A DNA stretch of 64,000 nucleotides from Clarireedia homoeocarpa. Taxonomy: Eukaryota; Ascomycota; Leotiomycetes; Helotiales; Rutstroemiaceae. The translations under genes were made by a program, and so were the position numbers. The notes beneath the pieces were generated by a model. That model was not told where the DNA came from. It worked only from the letters and a program-made list of their open reading frames with translations, and searched no databases. Where the stretch lies: contig LNKV01000033.1 of assembly GCA_001465935.1 (NCBI GenBank), positions 868,001 to 932,000 on the forward strand. Direction: 5' to 3'. Positions 1-9,750 of the stretch are shown one piece after another; the first letter of the stretch is position 1; each line of letters opens with the position of its first letter.

Positions 1-470
1 GTCCAGCTATTCCGGTACCATTAAGAAGTTCTCTTACCACAAACCAAAGCGTATACGACCTCAATTTGGCCATTCTTTGACTCCGGTCATACCATTTGAC
101 CTACAACACAGCCAGCCGTTCACGCCCACTGTAAAATGAAGTAGCAGTAAGACGAAGAAAAACACCCGCCAAACGCATTTGGCTCCACAGGCTTGGCTTC
201 ACGGCTCCTTACTAATATGCATAATCTCACTGCCTTCTCTTCGGCTGATGAGCCCAGAAAGCATTTGACCAAATAACCAGCAAGCCCAATGAATCACGCT
301 CCTGGGACGCAGTAAACCAATCATTGACTCCTCCTACCATACAGTTATCTCTCACCGTAAATTTACTTCCTTGTAGTACAGTTGCTTGTTCGTCTTCACG
401 CAGTCTCTGGCTCAGCATGTAGTCGATTCTCCCACCATGTAGTTACTTATATCTCTTATATAAGATTATA

Positions 471-570
471 GGAAGGCCGGACCACCTCCACGTACAGCTT
501 TTGTTTCGTCCAAAGAAGTGCCATTTACAACTTCTGATTGGTCTATTACAATGTATAGTAACGTGACTTT
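471..570 (+). repeat. Dispersed repeat, copy 1
   Basis: It shares an ordered series of blocks with 842-1001 and 16203-16410: a GCCGGACC-CTCC block, a TTTACAACTTCTGATTGGTC block and a GTAACGTGACTTT block. This copy stops after the GTGACTTT block. It is probably a fragment of a transposable element whose ends I cannot define. Confidence 0.65.
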
Positions 571-841
571 GGCGCATTTCATGTTAGAGCTGTTAGAACT
601 ATGTACTGTAGTGGAAGTACGAATTCTGCGAACTATAGCGGGATCTCCCGTTCAAGAACATGTCTGAATGCCTTCCGCCGTCAAGATCGAAGTTAAATTT
701 ACAACTGATCATGTATCAATAAACGCTTTGACGCTGAATGCTAATATGTACCGGCGGGTGGGCAGTGAGAAGAATACGTCATGCCATGCTGTTCCGACGT
801 TCGTGTAACTGCTCTACCAGGATCAGAGATGTGCCTACGGG

Positions 842-1001
842 ATTAGTAAGCCTGGACTATCTCCATGTTGTTTCGTCCAAAAACTGCTATTTACAACTTC
901 TGATTGGTCCTTTAAAAAGTACAGTAGCGTGACTTTTAAGGAGCGGCAGCGAGTTATCCTCGGAGCGAGTAGGGAGCCTAAAGCGACCTGCGACAGCTCG
1001 T
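842..1001 (+). repeat. Dispersed repeat, copy 2
   Basis: It carries the same blocks as copy 1 and extends further, through a GAGCGGCAGCGAGTTAT block and an AGGGAGCCTAAAGCGACCTG block that are shared with the copy at 16203-16410. Point differences between copies are mostly transitions, which fits ageing by repeat-induced mutation. Confidence 0.65.
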
Positions 1002-1190
1002 TCCTATATATGGATCATTCATTGAGCAATATTGCAGTGCAGACAGTTTTGTGACACTGCCTTACGACGAGGCAGCGCTTCTTTGTGCGGGCCATGAGTG
1101 CTCGGTTTTCTTAACATACATGAGAACACGCTACAGCATATCTTGCGAGATGTAACGATTGCAATCTCTCCCGAGGTTCGGCACACGCAC

Positions 1191-1303
1191 AGTCGCTATT
1201 CACGACTCAGTCGCTATTCACGACTCAGTCGCTATTCACGACTCAGTCGCTATTCACGAGTCAGTCGCTATTCACGAGTCAGTCGCTATTCACGACTCAG
1301 TCG
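1191..1303. repeat. 18-bp tandem array, six units
   Basis: The unit AGTCGCTATTCACGACTC occurs six times in tandem, with a partial seventh (AGTCG). Units 4 and 5 carry a C-to-G change (CACGAGTC). Each unit is itself nearly palindromic (AGTCG at one end, CGACT at the other). In one frame it reads as a repeated SRYSRL peptide, but the surrounding frame does not look like a gene. Confidence 0.9.
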
Positions 1304-1430
1304 AGCAGCATCGATGATGAATATGTCGATATATGAATGATTATTTACCGCTGGATATCGCTAAGCTTGACCACCATACATCGTAGTACTACATTAAATA
1401 TATATAACCTGGATTCTTTCAACTTCCATC

Positions 1431-2085
1431 TTATCCAACCTCTACTTCCTCACGGCGATAGCTAGGTCGAATGAATTGGGAAGAGGGATGAGTGTAGGTG
1501 GCAGAAGTATTGAGTGTAGAAGAGTAATTGTACATAATAGAGTTGCCATGCATAGCAGGATATCTCACGTTCGGGGCAGGAAGGACGACGACGTTTATGT
1601 TTTGCTGCTGATACGATGGGTCGATAAAATATGGAGTATATGGAGTAGAACTATAGGGCTGTCGTTCAACGAATCGAAAATCTTCCGATGGACCTTGTCT
1701 AGAACTAGAACTAAGATATTGCCCTGTGCGCACGCTTGTTAGTCCTAGATGAAGCCATAAACCACAACATGACAGTACACACCTCTGTCCTCACCAACGG
1801 CTGAGCTTGGTCTTATAGCTTGGAGCTCAAGATCTCTATTTTCTGAATAATTTTCAGCTCCATCCTTGCGAGTGTATTTTGCCTTGCGGGTAAAATAGAT
1901 CGGATGACCACAGACTTTTTTTATTCTGGCCAGCCTTGCGGAGCGCCACTTTGATACTAGCCACAGCGAGTACAGTGCCTGTAATGCCAAAGCATATAGA
2001 TATGATATCGCTTATCGATACTAAAGGAATTCAGTTGCGGGTACTTCGTAAGGCTGTTGATTCTCGGCGTGGTTCACTAACACAT
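1431..2085 (-). CDS. Unknown one-pass membrane protein, family copy A (4 exons)
   Basis: The spliced model has exons 2082-2085, 1916-2020, 1783-1842 and 1431-1723, totalling 462 nt and 153 aa. The first coding exon is only ATG plus one base, followed by a GTTAGT donor. Exon 2 encodes the N-terminus MLSISDIISI and a hydrophobic segment at about residues 4-28, followed by basic residues (KVALRK), so the tail is probably cytosolic. Exon 3 is short and polar. Exon 4 encodes a Ser/Tyr/Pro-rich tail with NVVVLPAPNV in the middle and HPSSQFIRP near the end. The intron before exon 4 has a clear GACTAAC branch point; the donor of intron 2 (GTCTGT) is weak. The same architecture occurs at 7864-8494 and 13736-14612. 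I do not recognise the family, and no function is claimed. Confidence 0.72.
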
Positions 2086-2235
2086 TTTGCTTCGGAGACG
2101 TAATTGTAATTTTGTACTACTCGTAGAGCTTTTGTTGTTTACAGAATGAATTATTGTAGAAGTAGAAAGGTGATGTTATGCTGATTTTACAGAGGAGAAG
2201 TCGTAGATATATAATCTCGAGCAGTTGGCGGGATA

Positions 2236-3045
2236 CATCTGTTCCGGTCCATAGCCCAACATTTCGATTGACGAATGGACTACGTCCATTGGCCAATCAA
2301 CGTAGTTTCTAGATGGACTAGTCTATTTGTTAGTGGACGTAGTTGACGCCCAAATATAAGGTTATTCGCAAATGGACTACGTCTATTCGTTAATACCCTA
2401 AAGTGGGTAGTCCCCACTGCATAAACGTATATTTTATATAGTTAACAATCCTGCTTCCTTCTATATCATAGTCTTTAAGCATTATTCCAGTCAATATGAC
2501 CTCGCCGGCGCCCCCCCACCCCCCAGATCATCGATAACTTCCCTAGGGAGGTTTAAAATGAGTTTATGGATATGATCCAAGATGATAAATATGAATGCAA
2601 AGACCGACTTTCTCCTTATAAATAGAACGAGATACAGTTCTATTTGGATAATCCTGACTGTAAGTGGCTAGCTAGTATAGCCTTACGTACTGAAAAGGTA
2701 TTGATTCCAAAGGAGAATAGCGACGGTGAGGTGATTAAGGAGGTTAGGAAAAGTAAGCGGCAGCGAGCTAATACTGCTGGGTATACGCGGGGTAAATAGT
2801 ATTAGTATATGAACTACGTTGGTTCACAAATAGACTGGTTGAAGTGTAAATTAAAAGTGTTTTTATATGGACTACGTCCATTTGCGAATAACCTCATATT
2901 TGGGCGTCAACTATGTCCATTGACAAATAGACTAGTCCAGCTAGAAACTACGTTGATTGGCCAATGGACTAGTCTATTAGCCAACGGACGTAGTCCATTT
3001 ACGAATCGCAAATGTTTGTCTACGGACCGGAACACATCACTGCAG
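2236..3045. mobile_element. Non-autonomous pogo-like element with long inverted ends
   Basis: The left end (about 2240-2400) and the right end (about 2865-3040) are inverted copies over roughly 160-180 bp, beginning with TGTTCCGGTCC and rich in the word ATGGACTACGTCC in both orientations. The interior of about 460 bp contains a piece related to the 3' end of the transposase relic at 6746-6995, including the shared word GGCAGCGAGCTAATACT. It looks like an internally deleted derivative of a pogo/Fot-type element. The exact borders and a target duplication are not certain. Confidence 0.75.
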
Positions 3046-3478
3046 TGAACTGGGTGTTAAATTAGGGGGTGTGTTATCGCGGGTTATATCTCGCTTAAGT
3101 ACAATTGCAAGGGAAGGTTGCTCTATCAAGAAAGTACTCGTTCGCCTAGCTAGCCTGTCGGGGCTCTGATCCTATTTGTTAGCTTCGCCCACCATGTATT
3201 TATCTTCCGGAGGACAGATTCTCTAGATAAGGAAGTCCACTTTAATCTTACATTCGCACCCATCTATCTTTCTACTGCAGCAAACAGCAGTGGCAGCAGC
3301 CTTTCTTGATTGAGTCAAGAGGATAGTCTGTGCGGTCGCTAGCGCCAGAAAGAATACAGGGGGTCAGTCCGTCGAGTCCGTTAGAAAATTTCCCCGCGAA
3401 GTTGGAGAGTCAAAAAGAAGAAACCGGTAGCGTGATTTACTATTAAGCGGGTCACACCATCAAACAGGCCAAATCCTT

Positions 3479-3537
3479 CTGTGAAAATTCCAAAAGTGAC
3501 GCCACTTCTAGAGAAGTGACAACTTGGGCTTATATTT
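3479..3537 (+). repeat. 59-bp repeat shared with 44934-44992
   Basis: This segment, with the core AGTGACGCCACTTCTAGAGA, is nearly identical to 44934-44992 in the same orientation, with only a few substitutions. The similarity ends abruptly on both sides. The core contains the inverted pair GTGACGCCACTTCT / AGAGAAGTGAC, so it may be a fragment of a transposon end. Confidence 0.75.
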
Positions 3538-3794
3538 CACAAATACCCCGATCGACACTAGGTGCAAAATTGAAAGGTAGAGGAAGTGTGAAGAATAGAG
3601 CACAAACTCTGCAGAATTTGACTAAAAAGGAAGAGGAGGTAATAATTCGATATATATTGGATCTAGGGGAAAGACAATAAGTATAATAGCCAGACGTCCC
3701 AAAGAAGGGTGACGTTTGTGGCCACGTACTGAGTCTTCCCACAACTGCCCCGGTTAAGCTCCCTTGAGGCTATAGCAAATGAGACGCTACAGTT

Positions 3795-4310
3795 GAGGGG
3801 GCATCGACCGGTAGGCAAAGAAATGGGCAGGACGATTTGTACAGCAGTATAAGAAGCTTAAGATGCACCGAAATCGAGTCTACGATTACCAGAGGGCATT
3901 ATACGAAGACCCTGAGATGATATAAAAGTGGTTCGGATTAGTAGGATACTATAAGACTAAGTCTGGAGTAGTAGATGCCGATATATGTAACTTCGACGAG
4001 ACGGGATTTATAATGAGTATAATCACTTCTAGTATAGTTATAACTGCTGCTGATCGATGCTCCCGGCCAAAGAGTATCCAGCCTGGGGACCGGGAATAGG
4101 TTACAGTGATTATAAGTGGAAATGGTACTAGTCATCTTACTTCAAGGCGTTCATCACCTTTCGACGTTGTATGCGGACGCAGATTTGCCTCTTAATTGGT
4201 GTATTCGAATAACTGAGAATATATAGACTGATAATAAGACTAGCTTCGAGTAGCTAAAGTACTTCAACGAGCATTCGAAGCCTCTAAGAGTAGATGTATA
4301 TAGAATCCTT
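3795..4310 (+). pseudogene. Pogo/Fot-type DDE transposase relic, 5' part
   Basis: With interrupted translation this reads as a pogo-family transposase. It has a KMHRNRVYDYQRALYEDPE segment, then WFGLVGYYKTKSGVVDADI, the first catalytic-aspartate motif NFDETGF, and a SIQPGDRE segment, all in the family's order. Stop codons and frame breaks run through it. Coding similarity ends at 4310, where the LTR begins. The region between here and the transposase C-terminus is missing, so the copy is dead. Pogo enzymes cut and paste elements carrying their own inverted repeats. Confidence 0.8.
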
Positions 4311-4530
4311 TGTGACGAGACCACTAATGAAAGTGCTGAATGGCCTTTGAGTATTGAACTCCAGAACTAAGACTAGATACAAGAAGAAGAAGAGAGGCCT
4401 TATATAGAATCAGAGGGCCCCCAGGGCTAAGCTTAGCGATGCCCTTAGTGAAGTGGTATCTGAGCTGCTATATACAGCTATATATACAACTACGTGTACG
4501 ACTCAGGTACAGTCGGCACGAGTCGTCATA
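4311..4530 (-). repeat. LTR, downstream copy (3' LTR of a minus-strand element)
   Basis: It starts TGTGACGA and ends TCGTCATA, so it has the TG...CA type of inverted ends apart from one transition. It aligns along its length with 6515-6745, sharing ACCACTAATGAAAGTG, GGCCTTATATAGAA and AGGGCTAAGCTTA among others. Next to it, at 4531-4545, is a pyrimidine run that reads on the minus strand as a purine-rich GAAGGAGGGGG, the expected polypurine tract. This sets the element on the minus strand. Confidence 0.75.
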
Positions 4531-5019
4531 TCACCCCCTCCTTCAAAAAAGCTCGTTCTCGAGCGTTCAAAACGAATAGCTTAAGGCCGATAAATGAAAG
4601 AAAGTAAAGCACAGAAAAGCCCTTAATCCAAACTATTCTTCTTCAGCCTGTTCTTCAGTCTCAACCATATTCAGGTCTATTGGATCCGAAGCTTGTAAGC
4701 GTAGTTGATAAGACTGGCTACAGGAGTGCTAAGAGAAATGCGGGGGCCGCTGGGCTTGAGCTAGGGTAGCGGGCATTGACAAGCGCGAAGAGCCACCGAA
4801 GCGTTGTACGAAGCATACGAACTCTTTGAAATCAGTAGGTTAGTCGGGTTGATTGTCTAGTCGCTGAATGATTGTCTGTGTCTGTTAGCTTATTACAGCT
4901 GTAGGTGAGACCAATTCGTGGCACTATACTTAGTCACAATGGGGTCCAAGTAAATGCTTTGAATCGGGTTGTCTATTCTATAAACTAGGTGGGAGGGAGA
5001 GCTGAACTATATAGACCCT

Positions 5020-5663
5020 CTCTCCCGTATTAACTACTATACTACAGCGCGTATCCAATGTCCTGTAGTATCTCTCCCGTACTTCAGTGAATACACTGAA
5101 CCGACAGTCTGGCTCAAGCCTGGGCGAAAAGTGTAGATTTTCCGGTCGGGGTCGCAATTCTTTCCACCTACCTCGTACAAGGTACATTGAAACCGGGCAA
5201 TGTAATTGCTTAAAGAACCAGTGCCTTAATGAATTGAACGAAGGCGGGCAAGTGCTTCCTTAGTACGACGGGGATTCTCGTACACAAGGGATAGAGCTTC
5301 AAGAATGTCCTTGTAGTCAAAGGGGGGCTGGTCGGTAAGAGGAAAGATCTGGGCTTGGATACTAGGTTCAAGGTTTAAGAAGACGTAATAGAATTTAGCA
5401 GTTTCGTCTCCTATAGCTTCGCTGTCGACTTAGAGTTTGGCTTTAATAGCTAGCAGCCAAGTGTCGAAGCGGGAACTATTGAACTTATCCGGGTCTTGTA
5501 GCTTAGGTCGCGGTGTAGTTGTCGGACGAAGGCAAAGAGATCGAAGGAATATATTTTCAGAACGAATAGTCTCAAGTAATTCAGCTTGACAACTAAGCTG
5601 TTTAGTCTGACGGCCGAGCTCTTCTCGAATATCAATGAGTTCGTTTGTAATTATTCGTTCCAT
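5020..5663 (-). pseudogene. Decayed retrotransposon gag
   Basis: On the minus strand from the ATG at 5663, translation gives a coiled-coil-like N-terminus (MERIITNELIDIREELGRQ), then KLQDPDKFNSSRFDTWLLAI, a typical start of a retrotransposon gag core. After an in-frame stop near 5430 it continues as DETAKFYYVFLNLEPSIQAQ and PRRTKEALARLRSI, then after another stop as YIARFQCTLYEVGGK. The order matches the capsid region of Ty3-type Gag proteins. At least three stops or frame breaks make it non-functional. No zinc knuckle was found. Confidence 0.75.
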
Positions 5664-6514
5664 TGTTCGAATCTCAATAAAGAATTGAAGGGTTTGAAGT
5701 TGTTGTTGACAAAAGAAAGAGTCAAATGAAGGGCAAGCAAGTACTTAAAGCAGTTGCTTCGGGGGAGCGGATTTGGGACCAATCGCTCAAGAATAAGGGG
5801 TTAATTGGCGAGTTATGGCTAGGTGGGGTAACATAGCCACGTAGGTGTTGATTCTAATAGGATATACGAACCCGGAAGGTGGGATACGGTTCGTGTTAAT
5901 ACCCAACGTGGAGTAAGGTACTGACACGTAGTAGGTGAGTAGGTGGGGTTGTACAGCTCGAGAGAAAGAGGTGGTCGTCGCAGCGGAATTAGCATACTGA
6001 TAGAAGTGGTTTTGTTTGTTGACTTTTTGGGACGCACAAATTAAGAAGTAAGAGGTAAGAATCGGTTGCAAAGCGCTATTGTACGAAACGTCTCCGGTGA
6101 GTTTCGAATACTGATGCTCAGATGCCGGCCTGCTTCAGAGGAATCAAAGCCTCTTTAGCTTGAAGGCTGTAATCTGGTCTTTACTATGCTCTGATCCGCC
6201 AGTTAACCCTGGTACGGCTATTTACAGGATCCCTGCAGAGCCTGGGGAGACTATACAAAAGAACCCTCAGCCGAGTCTTTCTATAATCGCCTCTCTAGTA
6301 GCAATACGCATATCTGAACTTAGGAGCCTATAGAATTGAGCACACAGGTGTCCAGCTGCCTACGTCCTGACTACGGGGTATCGTACAAACGAATAAGAGG
6401 GCTGATTACCTCTCAGTGAAATGCTTGTACACAAATCACCTCTCCAGTTGAGTGTTTTAAACTACTCCTGGTGATGTAATTTACTATATACGAAGCAAGG
6501 GGTGTTCAATATAA

Positions 6515-6745
6515 TGTGACGAAACCACTAATGAAAGTGATGAATGACCTTTGAATATTGAAATACAGAAACAAGACTAAATACAGGAAAAAGAAGAGGC
6601 CTTATATAGAACCAGCAGGCTCCCAGGGCTAAGCTTAACGATACCCTTAGTAAAGTAGCACCCGGGCTGGCTATATACAGCTATATGTGCACGACTCAGG
6701 CTAACTACGTGTACGACTCAAGTGCAATCGGTACGGGTCGTCACA
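6515..6745 (-). repeat. LTR, upstream copy (5' LTR of the minus-strand element)
   Basis: It begins TGTGACGA and ends TCGTCACA, with perfect 8-bp inverted ends. It is the partner of 4311-4530 and about 11 bp longer. The sequence next to its inner edge shows no primer-binding site that I can assign to a particular tRNA. Confidence 0.75.
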
Positions 6746-6995
6746 TGTACTAAACCAACCGACAGATATCGAAGAAGAGTAACGACAATAAGGTGACTAA
6801 GATGGTTAAGAAAAGTAAACGGCAGCGAGCTAATACTACTGGGTATATACGGGGTAAATATTATTATATTATAAACTACATTGATTTGCAAATAGACTAA
6901 TTGAGGTGCAAATTAAAAGTGTTTTTATATAGACGTAGTCCATTCACGAAACGAGGATATTTGTGTATGGGCCGGAATATATCAAACGTAACCTT
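6746..6995 (+). mobile_element. Pogo-type element, 3' end fragment
   Basis: It is homologous to 2700-3040 of the inverted-repeat element, sharing AAACGGCAGCGAGCTAATAC-like sequence, AAATTAAAAGTGTTTTTATA and the terminal GGCCGGAA word. It therefore represents the transposase C-terminal end plus the right terminal repeat. With 3795-4310 it brackets the LTR element, although the middle of the transposase is gone. Confidence 0.7.
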
Positions 6996-7863
6996 CAGCC
7001 CTACCCGAGTTTAGGTTTCTTGGCGGCGGGACAGGTGGGGTAGTGGGGCCAGACGACATTTAAGTATCCACTCACGCCACTCACATCTCTCCGACTACGT
7101 TGAGAGAACGCCAGTCTACTGCGCCCGAAAACAAGACTGTCGCTGGCCTCGGCCAATTCTTTCATGTTTTAAAGGCACTTTCGAGGCTTAGTGGTACATT
7201 CTCGGCGCAACAATCATACCGTCAGTGAGGAAAGATACAAGAGTCGGTCGGCAAACTGCCGACCAAAGTAATCCTGCATTCAACCAACACTACAGAGCTC
7301 TCGGTTTTCTATTAAAAGTATGGCTACACCCTCCTCACCCGTAACTCACTCAACGAAAGGTGGACTCAGGTAATCTTGATGGTTTGTAGCTGATTCATTA
7401 TTAACGGGGCATAACGCCCTTATTTATGTCTACTACTGCAGCTCTGAATCCTCCCTTAATCATCCGATGTCGAGCATCCAATCTTATATCGGTCATATGT
7501 CGGTCGCTTCTATGGTGACAAAAAGGTATATACATATGGGGAATATGGGCGGGAAATAGTACCCAGGAAACCCTGCAACATTCCGACTTCACCTGCAGAA
7601 CCAGGGAATAAAGTCATCCTAATCTAAGACCTATGTGCTCGCAAGTCAACAACATTATCATCTGAAAACAAAATACAAACGCCTCAAAACCGCCATATTA
7701 CCTAAGAAATATATGAAAACGCCACATTATTCCATCCTACCGGGAGTTTTATCTAACTGTCCCACGATGCCAGACGTTTTTGCGAAATACGCTGCTTTCA
7801 AGCCGTTTATACCATGACGCCAATTTATACATTCATTTAAACAAAGATCTTGGGATTGTCGCA

Positions 7864-8494
7864 TCATGGCGCTTCCATCTCTTGAAGGTGAGAGTTGGGC
7901 GGCTTAGGCTGGACGAAGTTTGAAGAGGGTTGGTGATATATGGAAGGATAACTGTAGGGAGCATGACTATTGCACGTGCTAGGTTGCCAGACATCATGCC
8001 CAACAGAATACACAACCACATACGTTCCTGGGCGGGGATAGAATGATTCTATAGAATAATAAGAATACGGGTGTCGTCTTTGAACATATTGAAGCTCTTG
8101 CGGATGCTCTTCTCCGGGAAATAGTTCTATGCTTGAATGTTAGAGAACAGCACTATGTATGATATCAATATTTACATGCCTCTGCTTGCATTGGTCGAAG
8201 ACATTGTACCTATTGATTCGAGTTCAACTGGGGCTGATCGAGTACAGTCTTGATTTTCTGTATGCACTTGTCAGTCGGATCTATGAAACTTTAGGAGCCT
8301 TGTAGGTAAGGAAAGAGAGAGAGAGAACGAACCATTCTTTTGAGTGGCCTTGCAAATTGCCACCCAGATACCAACTAGCGCAAGCACAACACTTGCTATG
8401 CCAAAAGATATATCTATCCCATCGCTTATAGACACTAGAAGATAACTGGTTTAGTAATATAAAGTTTCATTCTCCAAAAGGAATACTAACACAT
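7864..8494 (-). CDS. Unknown one-pass membrane protein, family copy B (4 exons)
   Basis: Exons are 8491-8494, 8333-8434, 8210-8257 and 7864-8126, giving 417 nt and 138 aa. As in copies A and C, the first coding exon is ATG plus one base, followed by a GTTAGT donor, and the intron ends TTCTAG. Exon 2 encodes MLSISDGIDI, a hydrophobic segment at about residues 8-30 (ISFGIASVVLALVGIWVAI) and a basic stop-transfer (CKATQK). Exon 4 gives ELFPGEE, a Tyr/Pro/His-rich tail with GTYVVVYSV in the middle and QPSSNFVQP near the end, both aligning with copy A. All introns have good acceptors, and intron 3 has a CTAAC branch point. The function is unknown. The intact frame amid decayed transposons suggests it is maintained. 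Confidence 0.75.
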
Positions 8495-9696
8495 CTTTCT
8501 CTCGGCAACAGATTTGTGAGCTGAATACTAGAGATTTTGCTCCGAATGATAGGCTTGTTCTTAGGAATATGAGTAGAAATAAATCGAAGAGATGTAGAAG
8601 GAAAGGGGAAAGAAGGAATGATGGTTCTAGTTAAGCAAAACTTTGTTCTAACAATATTGTCCTAGATTTGAAGATATCTACTCCCTCTGCCAAGTCTTGA
8701 ATACTGTGCTCTGCCAAGTCTCAAATACTGTGCTCTGCCACACACAAGTTTTGTGGCTAAATGTGTATGCAGGAGAGAAAAGGCGTCGCTTCCACGCGCG
8801 TCGCGCAGACCAAGCACAATGTCGTCTCAGTGCTTGTGGTCAGCCCGCTAATGAGGTGATGTGTGAGGAGGAATGGGAAAAAGAAAAGAAATATGCAAGC
8901 CATTTCAATCTTGTAACGTGCTTTACCAGGGACCTGCGCATGTCACTTACTCGTGCATGTCGCGCATTCCGGAAACCCAACAAACACAGACAAAATTGGA
9001 TATTAATAATCGAACAACTGAACAATATTCTGAGCTGAAACTTAGGAATTAATATTAGCTAGCCTATATAGGTATAAGAAGGGAGAGAATTTTGAGAAGT
9101 AGGCAAAGTAGTATCGCTACAATTCTATGAAGAAGAGAAGTACAAGAAGGAGAATTGAAGTAGTTTAAGTACCTTGTACTTGATTCCTGCCTATATTGTG
9201 CCTAGATACTACGTAGCTGCTACCTTTGCTACCGAGGTGGCTCGAGCCACTGCCTGCACTATACTCTCCTATAAGTACAAATATAGAATATGATATCCAA
9301 AGAACTACAATTTGGGGTCAAAAATAGCTACCTGGAGTACTTTATGAGAACCAATAACCCTATAGACTTATACCTTTCAGGACTAGCTAGAATATATAAT
9401 CGACCACTTTCTTTTTCAGGTCCGGATATATATTTGATTCTGAATATCAAATCACCCCTGATTTTGGTGGGTGTTCAAGTATGCTGTTGAAAACACTTGC
9501 AGAAGCTGGGGAGATTCGTCAGTAGCCTGCACTGCTTAAGACTACCTTTGTTTCGAGTACTTTGAACAGCAAGCTTTTGCAGATCACCCCAGGCTCCCCC
9601 CTCTGCTCGGCTAAATCGCTGTTGCTCCTTGAAAGCGTTTAAGTAAAGTACGATATCAGAAATCACGTCACTGACATGTTTAATAGACCAATCAGA

Positions 9697-9750
9697 GGCG
9701 GCCGGTAATCGTCGGCCTTCGCGTAACCCCGACGATTAGTGGTAATCCGG
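9697..9750. repeat. Imperfect inverted repeat (hairpin)
   Basis: GGCCGGTAATCGTCGG is followed after a short loop by CCGACGATTA and, 8 nt later, CCGGCC, so most of the arm pairs with the other. It is GC-rich in an AT-rich neighbourhood. It could be a miniature element remnant. No other copy was found in the window. Confidence 0.6.

Larger units (their letters stand above)
1..1430. other. Repeat-bearing intergenic region, no gene
   Basis: No credible gene is seen on either strand. The stretch contains two copies of a dispersed repeat (471-570 and 842-1001) and an 18-bp tandem array (1191-1303). The short open frames here are AT-rich, lack plausible introns and show no recognisable protein family. 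Confidence 0.6.
4311..6745 (-). mobile_element. Gag-only LTR retroelement nested in a pogo relic
   Basis: Two LTRs (4311-4530 and 6515-6745, 220 and 231 bp) bound an internal region of about 1,980 bp with a decayed gag on the minus strand and a polypurine tract next to the left LTR. I see no protease, reverse transcriptase, RNase H or integrase, and there is no room for them. It is either a gag-only non-autonomous element or a deletion derivative. Flanks just outside the LTRs (ATCCTT and TGTAC) do not match, so no target duplication survives. Pogo transposase sequence lies on both sides. Confidence 0.7.
2086..7863. other. Transposon graveyard
   Basis: There is no intact gene in this 5.8-kb stretch. 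It holds a pogo-type inverted-repeat derivative (2236-3045), a broken pogo transposase split by an LTR element (3795-6995), and AT-rich sequence without recognisable content between 7000 and 7860. Many TA-rich words and in-frame stops suggest repeat-induced point mutation. Confidence 0.7.

Noticed and set aside
1098..1340. SRYSRL repeat protein
   Set aside because: The peptide repeat is just the 18-bp array in frame, with no coding-like sequence on either side.
8640..9280. Solo LTR of a copia-type element
   Set aside because: The composition is suggestive, but clear inverted ends, a second copy and a target duplication are all missing.
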